Shown here: positions 57,755 through 64,000 of the stretch, in pieces
How the letters are laid out: every line of letters starts with the position of its first letter
Position numbering within the stretch: the stretch's first letter is position 1
Source: Daphnia carinata
Lineage: Eukaryota; Arthropoda; Branchiopoda; Diplostraca; Daphniidae
Direction: 5' to 3'
Length of the DNA stretch: 64,000 nt
NCBI RefSeq assembly: GCF_022539665.2
Contig: NC_081337.1
Coordinates: forward strand, 2,084,679-2,148,678
The notes under the pieces: model-generated
What the model was told of the DNA's origin: nothing
Databases searched by the model: none
Seen by the model: the letters and a program-made list of their open reading frames with translations, nothing else
Program-made: the position numbers and the translations under genes

Positions 57755-58126
57755 GCATCAGCGCCTCTATTGGAATATGGCACAAAAATTTACCTGATAT
57801 TTTTAGGTAGCTATTTCTCCCATCTTTGCCACCCCCCATATCCTAAGGCTAAGCCGCGGGTAAGGACAATCTATGCGGCTGTTTTAGGGGTGATCAAATA
57901 TTTCATGTCTACGCTTTATTTCGTAAAATCCTTAACGGATTTTAAATAAAAAAATTAGAAAGATAAAGAGCATTCCTTTATCTTTGTAATGCAACAAACC
58001 CGATAATTTTGCGCGCAATATTTCTATAGGAAAAAAATTCCGGCGTGCGACACCGTAGGGCCTATCCTACGCGTGTTAAAACACAAAAATTAGACGAGGG
58101 TGATCAAATTCTTTGGGTGGTGACTG
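57755..58126 (-). repeat. Tc1-like right terminal inverted repeat
   Basis: This is the mirror image of the left repeat, with inner GGGGTGATCAAAT near 57887 and outer GGGTGATCAAATT near 58099. Confidence 0.88.
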
Positions 58127-58128
58127 TA

Positions 58129-58446
58129 TATTCACATAACTACAGTTAAATCCTTAGTCTGAAATAATTTAATTGGAATACAAAAACTTGTATTGGAATA
58201 TAAATTGTATTATCCTTTCGGGGAAATCGGAAACATCACAATCGGAACAACACAAAGTTTACTCTTCGATAGACATTTCCTTTTATTGTGTTACCACAAA
58301 GCCCAACAAAACAGAAGTTTACTTTTGATATTTTTACATTTTTATATTTTCTACTCCTTCTAATCCCTGAAAAGTAGAAAAAGATAAATTAAGATAAAAC
58401 TTTAATTAAAAAATTCAACACCTTTACTTTTGCACAATGTATTGTT
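58129..58446. other. Unassigned AT-rich DNA
   Basis: I see nothing recognisable between the Tc1-like element and the dispersed repeat. Confidence 0.4.
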
Positions 58447-58930
58447 GGACAGACCGGACCCATCACACAACAGTTTCGGTTTTACCTCATTATTTACCAT
58501 CCTACTTTTACGCGAAATTAGTCAAATTTGTTAAAACTGAATTTACAACGTTTCCGCTACTCGCTGAATTTTTTTTCAGAGATGGAATATAATTTTTTTA
58601 GAATTTATTACCATTTTTATTTTGCGGGGAGTTTCGACCGATTCGGGGGTACTTACTTTGGACGGGGTCAAAAGAGGCAGATTGTGTTGTAATAAATTTT
58701 AATTTTTTCTACTTTTTCAAACTAAATTAGTGAACAATTTAAATTTAGTCTTAATAAGCTGTTACGTGAAATAAAATACTTTTATTATACCTGAAAAGTT
58801 TCATTTTATTGATAAGGGTCTTCCTTATAGGAGGAGGTGGAGCCAACACAGAATCGATAATTTGGTAGTATCAATTTTTCCGTTGGTTTTCCCTGATTGG
58901 CCTTCGTCATGTCATGGCGGCGTCTGCTGC
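58447..58930 (+). repeat. Dispersed repeat, copy 2
   Basis: It is the partner of 40015-40530, same orientation, clearly diverged. There is no coding capacity. Confidence 0.7.
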
Positions 58931-59915
58931 GTGAAATTTTTAATCACTCTTTGATTTATTGTGAACCATATTGTCGCAACATTCGACTTACGTACAGGTA
59001 TCATTGATAATTTGTTGTCTATTAACTTCATAAACATTTGTGGGGGTGAGATTCTAGTTTGAATAAGGTAACATTACGCTATATGAGTGAATGTGTTACG
59101 ATTATCTCACCTAGCATTAACTTATCATGATTGGCGGTGAAATAGGACTGAAACGAAATAGGACTGAAAATTTCCATTTTTTTTATTTTAACAGTTTTTA
59201 GAATGCCAGAACTCGAACCGTTGCCTATCCGTTCCAAGCCTGATACCCTGTGTCAGGGTTCGGCCCAGCACTAGTGAAATCAAAAATGTACTTACGGTTT
59301 GCGATTCCATTTTAATTATCCACAATATGAAGGCGACTCAGTATAAACAATACGCAGCTGGGCAGGAACAGAGGGGCCGCTGGGCAGGAATAGAGCAGAC
59401 CCCTGGACACGATCGACAGATGCTTAGGCAGGGAAAGCAATCCATATCCGAAAACTCCATACACAGCACATACACAGCACGACAACCATGTAGATCTAAA
59501 TACTGACTGGCTGAAATGCTGAAACCGCATGTGAAAATTGGGAAGTTAAAACTACCATTATTTACCATTTCATTAGTCTTTCCCTAAACACCCGTAATTG
59601 CTTTCTTCCCAAAAATCCTTTTAAAGAATAACTTTCATTATTGAAGCATTTTTCGCACAAATATAGCTTAAATATTACTGGAAATTTTTTAAGTAAGTTT
59701 CGAATAATAATTGCAAATTATGTCATCTACTTCTGTGTTAGAATCCTCCTCTTGGTAAAGAAGTTGAGGAATAGTTAAAATGTTAAGTCACTAATAATTT
59801 ATTTCTCCCCCATCTACCATCTTCTACCAGCTCCTCTGTCATCCATTCTCTTGTATCTCAACAGTTCTTCTTGCGCCTGGTGAGGCACTTGCTTTCATAC
59901 AGCTGAAGATTCATT

Positions 59916-60455
59916 GATTGGCGGTGAAATAGGACTGAAACGAAATAGGACTGGAGAAATAGGACTGGAAATTTTCAGTCCTATTTCTACCGGAGAAATA
60001 GGACTGGGAGAAATAGGACTGACTTTTTAAAACTTTTAGGACAGTCCTATTTCTCCATGCCAGCAGTCCTATTTCTCCTCGGCATCAGTCCTATTTCTCC
60101 TTAGAAATGGTCCTATTTATTTTATTTTGTTCCAGTAGGAACGATATGCCTCCAATCCGGTAGGCAACATTTAGCGTAAGACCGTCGGGTTATATCCATT
60201 TCCCTTTGTAAAAATCCGATGGTGTTAACTCATAACTTAAATGGTTCACCAAAAATTTACCTTTTATCCTAATTTAATTTAAATTGCAGGGGACCATTAA
60301 ATATGTTATATCGTTTTAAGTTATATCGTTTTAATAAGTTTTAAAAAGTCAGTCCTATTTCTCCCAGTCCTATTTCTCCGGTAGAAATAGGACTGAAAAT
60401 TTCCAGTCCTATTTCTCCAGTCCTATTTCGTTTCAGTTCTATTTCACCGGCTACC
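59916..60455. mobile_element. MULE-type MITE nested in copy D
   Basis: It is flanked by GATTCATT (59908-59915 and 60456-60463). It has intact GATTGGCGG and GGTAGCCGG tips and alternating GAAATAGGACTG arrays, and is 540 bp long with no gene. This is a clear third example of an 8-bp duplication for this family. Confidence 0.88.
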
Positions 60456-60529
60456 GATTCATTAACATTTTTCTACTATTCATAGTTAACGTAAATGCAA
60501 ATGTTACCAAAAATCTTAGACGAAAGGAA

Positions 60530-60592
60530 ACCACAAAGAATCGAACACAGGACTACTCTTGTCACAGCTTAGAGCGTTACCGATATGGTAAG
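60530..60592 (-). other. tRNA-like module in MULE copy D
   Basis: This is a diverged version of the 5972-6035 module on the minus strand, B-box word still present. Confidence 0.35.
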
Positions 60593-60915
60593 TCTTGCTT
60601 TAGTTAGTTGTTGCTGATAGTTGTATGAGCAAGTACAACATGAGTGCAACTGGGTAAGTTAGTTGTGCCCAAATAAAGTGCGAAAAAAGTAATAAATATT
60701 TCTGGTTTTGCCGGATTGGTGGCTCATCGGTCCTTCTGGAACAAAATAAAATAAATAGGACTCTTTCTAAAGAGAAATAGGACTAATGCCGAGGAGAAAT
60801 AGGACTGATGCCATGGAGGAATAGGATTGTCCTAAAAGATTTTAAAAATTAGTCAGTCCTATTTCTCCCAGTTCTCTTTCTCCAGTAGAAATAGGACTAA
60901 AAATTTCCAGTCCTA

Positions 60916-61270
60916 CAGTACCCACCAAGTTATTAGGCACACCTCCTCCATTTACGTGTATTCTTATGGCGCTACGGTGTTTTTTAAACTCCCATTGCTA
61001 TTTAATGGATACAGGTAGATTTTTTTTTAAATTTTTGCTGATCAGATTAGGTCGTGATCTACAATTCACTAATACTTAGTTTTTTTGTAGAACTTACCCC
61101 TAAGGCTCTAGCTCCTCGTTCACGAAATAGGCACACCCGGTATTTCCCCATAAGCGTAATGCTAAGACTAGGTTTTTGAAAATTTTATATAAAATACTTA
61201 GAGGTGAGCTAAAAAAAAATCTTTTTTCCCAAAAGATATAGCATTTCTTACTTAATATAGATGTAATGTT
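60916..61270 (+). mobile_element. Terminal repeat of a second Tc1-like family
   Basis: CAGTACCCACCAAGTTATTAG begins right after a TA within the copy D array. The word TAGGCACACC occurs at ~60932 and again at ~61129 in the same orientation, an IR/DR layout. The first 11 bases match the 47938 element but the rest differs. The right end is not in the window. Confidence 0.6.
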
Positions 61271-61274
61271 ATTT

Positions 61275-61680
61275 TTTCAAAAATAATTTTTCTCAATACC
61301 CCTTCCTATCCCTTGAAGTTAACTCCCTTCTAAGTTTTGGGACGGAATGTGTACTTCACACTTGGTCACCAGAGGCGCAGCAATGCAGCTGTTTTTTGTT
61401 TGAACATCATGCATTTAACACAGGATCAAATTATTTGTGATATTTTTTTTTATTTCTAAGAATTTTTAATAAACAGTACAAAGAGTGAATAAAACTTTGT
61501 CTGCTCTGATTGATAGCCATTATGTTTTTTAAAAACCCCCAATTTCAAACATTAACAGCAAAAAGCTGCACTACACCGCCTCTGGTGAACAAGTGTGAAC
61601 TACACTTTCCGTCGCAAAACTTAGAAGGGAGTTAACTTCAAGGGATAGGGAGGGGTATTGAGAAAAATTATTTTTTTGCC
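61275..61680. repeat. Palindromic MITE
   Basis: About 125 bp at 61284-61413 pair with 61553-61676 (for example TTGAAGTTAACTCCCTTCTAAG and its complement), around a ~140-bp spacer. There is no coding capacity. Confidence 0.65.
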
Positions 61681-61934
61681 CTCCTATGTTACTGATACAC
61701 CAGGTAAAAATTTAATTAAACATCATTAAATATTACTGTTGGTTTTATAAGTATAGCAACTTGTAATTTCTGTTTGAAACAGCTCCAAAAGCAGAAAATA
61801 ATCTGCTTTCCAATTAGTCACACGACATTGATATGGAAGTTTCCACGTACAACACCAAAGCTAAAATTGCAAGCATGGATGAACCCTTCTCAACTACGGC
61901 AAATAACCCTTGCACTTCAGGTTTCAAGAATGGT

Positions 61935-62250
61935 ATGCTCACCATAAATTAAATTTACTAACTCTTTTTCGTTTAATAGATGTCGATAACTGCCCTATAT
62001 CATCGTTGTCTTTAACATATGGTATACTACACCGCATGTTATCCCAGAGCATGTCAGACCATACACGCAAGTTTCCCAAACACACCAGCTGCTCCACGCA
62101 AACGAAAGAATGACCGTTTGGGTAGGACACGGATTATAACTGATACTTCGGAAAAAGAGAAAATTGATGAAGAGCAAAGAAAAAAAGACGAAAAAGAACA
62201 AAAAAGGCAAAAAGAGGAAGAACAAAGTTGTTGTCAGGGAATATTATGAA
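61935..62250 (+). pseudogene. pogo/Tigger-like transposase C-terminal relic
   Basis: A frame near 62085-62249 reads RKRKNDRLGRTRIITDTSEK then a Glu/Lys-rich helix. The RKRG.T.I.TDTPEK-type signature and the following charged tail are typical of the end of pogo/jerky DDE transposases. No catalytic domain is visible upstream and the N-terminal half is frameshifted. Confidence 0.45.
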
Positions 62251-62279
62251 TCCTGCTGTTAATACGGTTGCAACAAAGC

Positions 62280-62620
62280 CGACGAAATCAAAAATAGAAA
62301 AGGAAAACTCGTGCAACATGAAAGTTGCAATGATTATGCACCTTCTGTGATCTCTAATCAACAATCTAGTCTTTCTCATCGCACACGAGCTGGTCGAATT
62401 GTTCAACGTAGAATGATTGTGGACGTGTAGTTATCTTTCGTATTTGTTTTCTAATCTCATTTGCCAGATTATGTCGTAACTAAGGTGCCTTTACAATTGG
62501 ATGTTCCTTTCCTCGACCTCTTTGGTCAGCATTTAAAAATATCTTCAAAAAAAATGTGATTAGTTATGAAAAAAATATGTAAATCAAAGTAAATTAATAC
62601 AGAAAGCTTAAAGTACAGTC
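62280..62620. other. Unassigned; possible retroelement ORF tail
   Basis: A short frame ending at 62430 contains HRTRAGRIVQRR, the kind of Arg-rich tail seen at the end of some integrases. This is too little to assign. The rest is AT-rich. Confidence 0.2.
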
Positions 62621-63663
62621 TTTGTTGGGAATATATTAGATTCCCAACAGCAGATGACGCGGTCTGGACGCCGCACGAGGCTGCCCAGCCGTTTTAACGC
62701 ATTTGAATTGGGTGGTCCTCGATAGAGGGCCACCATTGTACATTTTCTTGTATGTAAGCCCCGCCCTAGGCCTATTGGCCGTCTCGCAAGAGAGGGCAAG
62801 GGGCATTCAGTCGCGAAATACATCTCCTACAGCTAACAACAAGTTCTCCAGTGCCTCCCGTGTTTAATCTACAACTTCTTCAATTTATTCAAAGGTAAAA
62901 ATCAGACACGGGCTGATTATTTCCCTTCATGGTCCTTCGTAACCGTTTAAGTATTCTTAATTTAAGTTAAAATTTCTTACTTTAAGTATTTACTTGTTGT
63001 GTTCTGTGGGGGAGTTTTTCTGGGCTCACCCCTTTTAGTACCTAGACACCGCGTGGGAATTTTCCCTTTTTTTGAACACGTGTTAGCTTAAGCGTGTGAA
63101 ACTTTTTTTTTGCTGTTTCACTACGCGATTAGTTAAGCTTGTGAAATTTTTTCCTTTTCGCCTTTTACCACTCATTGAACCACGTGTGAAATTGTTTTTC
63201 ACCACGTGTGGAGTGTGTAGGCACCCTTTTTTCCCTTTTGCCTTTAAATTGTTAGGGTAAACACGTGGTTGGCGGCCATTAATTTGGTCGTCCTTTTTTT
63301 CAGATTAGAATTTTTTGGTAAAATTTTTTTTTCTCGTTGAGAAACGTTTTGCTTTGCCTTCCTTTTCATCTCCCTTCCCATTTACTTCAAGTAAAGTTAG
63401 GGCTAAGTAGGGTGGAAAAAAAAATTTTTTTTTTTGCTTTTTGCAATTTCGGTCGCGTGGTCGGCGGCCATTGTTGACTCCACCTCCAAAATTTTTTTTT
63501 TCTTTCAATTTTCAAATACACTATTTCGCCTTGCTGCGTGTAGCGGCCATCTTCGTTGCTTCACATTTAGGGGTCCAATTTTTTCCTTTTTTACCTTTTT
63601 TGGAATACCCTCCCTTTGGAGGATATTTATATCCTCCACTACTACTCTTTTCTTCTCCGCTTT
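62621..63663 (+). repeat. Possible LTR or leader of an element running off the window
   Basis: It begins TGTTGGGAATA with an inverted echo (AATATATTAGATTCCCAACA). The region is more GC-rich to 62880, then a pyrimidine-rich leader with T-runs leads to an ORF at 63664. No second LTR is visible, so this is inference. Confidence 0.3.
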
Positions 63664-64000
63664 AGCGGAGCACCTGTAAGGTCTCCAACACCACTTCAAA
63701 AATTCGCGACGCCGAGAAAATCAAGAGGGCGAAGAGGAGGGCCGAGGGTCTGGAGAGACCGTGGACAGGTCCACAACAGCCGAGGCAATTTAGAAACACC
63801 CCGGAAGGACGGCGGCAAATTAGTATCTTCAACCGCCTTGCAGCAGCCGAACCCGAAATCAGAGGAGCTGCCTCCATACTTCCAATTGCCATTCGTCACA
63901 TGCCCTTGGCAACCATCAAGGAAGCTCTCGAGCCGAAATTTTGCGGGGACATCAGGTACCGCCCAATAAACCAGGGGGAGGAGAAGGAGGAGGGAGCCGC
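63664..64000 (+). CDS. Open frame at window end, Arg/Glu-rich, unidentified
   Basis: An open frame of at least 112 codons runs from an AG acceptor preceded by a strong pyrimidine tract (TTCTTCTCCGCTTTAG) to the window end. The N-terminal part is basic (KIKRAKRRAEG) and the rest mixed (IAIRHMPLATIKEALEPKF). GC content is higher than in neighbouring DNA. It could be the gag-like start of the element whose leader is at 62621; no family is recognised. Confidence 0.35.

Larger units (their letters stand above)
47938..58126 (-). mobile_element. Tc1-like transposon with long IR/DR ends, carrying nested hAT and MULE
   Basis: It starts CAGTACCCACCCAAAG and ends as the complement, between TA dinucleotides (47936-47937 and 58127-58128). 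The terminal inverted repeats are ~375 bp. Each contains two copies of a TTTGATCA(C/T)CC motif in direct orientation about 200 bp apart, the IR/DR layout of some Tc1 elements. It encodes a spliced Tc1-type transposase on the minus strand, broken by a hAT element at 49991-57375. Confidence 0.9.
59129..60915 (+). mobile_element. MULE-type derivative, copy D, right end interrupted
   Basis: It begins GATTGGCGGTGAAATAGG at 59129 with CTTATCAT as the upstream flank. It lacks most of the left repeat but keeps the tRNA-like module (59204-59275) and the family interior. A 540-bp derivative of the same family is inserted at 59916-60455. The right terminal array (60740-60915) is cut at a TA by a Tc1-like terminus, so the right tip and duplication are not seen. 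Confidence 0.75.

Noticed and set aside
59312-59568. Two minus-strand Cys/Ser-rich ORFs
   Set aside because: They lie in the noncoding interior of MULE copy D; corresponding frames in copies B and C differ.
62134-62406. Hydrophobic minus-strand ORF near 62.2 kb
   Set aside because: Complement of the lysine-rich tail of the pogo-like relic, which explains the Phe/Leu richness.

Overview
This is transposon-dense, AT-rich eukaryotic nuclear DNA. The coding regions carry short (54-86 bp) canonical GT-AG introns, and the element mix (Ty3/gypsy, BEL/Pao, Ty1/copia, MULE, hAT, Tc1-like, Harbinger and pogo relics) fits an arthropod. A small crustacean such as Daphnia is plausible, but I cannot prove the species. 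I see no convincing intact host gene. Nearly everything datable is a mobile element, and most of them sit inside other mobile elements.

Layout. (1) 1-7286: a decayed Ty3/gypsy element (LTR tail, gag, protease-RT-RNase H, integrase zinc domain). A 1.4-kb MULE-type element splits it at 5425-6851. (2) 7287-12424: a repeat-rich element with CTAATTTGGGACA motifs, two tRNA-like stretches and about eleven ~357-bp tandem units; the array resumes at 29970-30466. (3) 12425-29969: a BEL/Pao retrotransposon on the minus strand, inserted in the satellite with a GATAT target duplication and LTRs that look identical. Its pol gene is split by an 11.3-kb palindromic foldback element (16248-27534, duplication TACCGGAG), which is itself split by a Ty1/copia element (19725-24390, duplication GAAAA). 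(4) 30467-34372: a 3.9-kb MULE copy. (5) 34373-43800: mostly unassigned AT-rich DNA with a gypsy gag relic, a Harbinger relic and three exon-like stretches. (6) 43823-47662: a second BEL element, internally deleted (CATTA duplication). (7) 47938-58126: a Tc1-like transposon carrying a hAT element (49991-57375, duplication CTAATAAG), which carries another MULE copy (51740-55683, duplication GGTGTCGA). (8) 58127-64000: a dispersed repeat, nested MULE derivatives, a second Tc1-like terminus, a MITE, a pogo-like relic and a retroelement-like ORF running off the window.

The most unusual feature is a group of elements, possibly one undescribed superfamily branch. They share near-identical tips (GATTGGCGG or GGTAGCCGG-like), 8-bp target duplications, and long terminal inverted repeats built of short 12-mers in alternating orientation (GAAATAGGACTG in one family, GAAAAAGGCCC in another). 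The GAAATAGGACTG family encodes the C-terminal half of a spliced MULE transposase and carries tRNA-like modules. The GAAAAAGGCCC family forms the giant foldback and carries tandem lysine-rich exon units. The satellite-bearing element at 7287 may be a third member.
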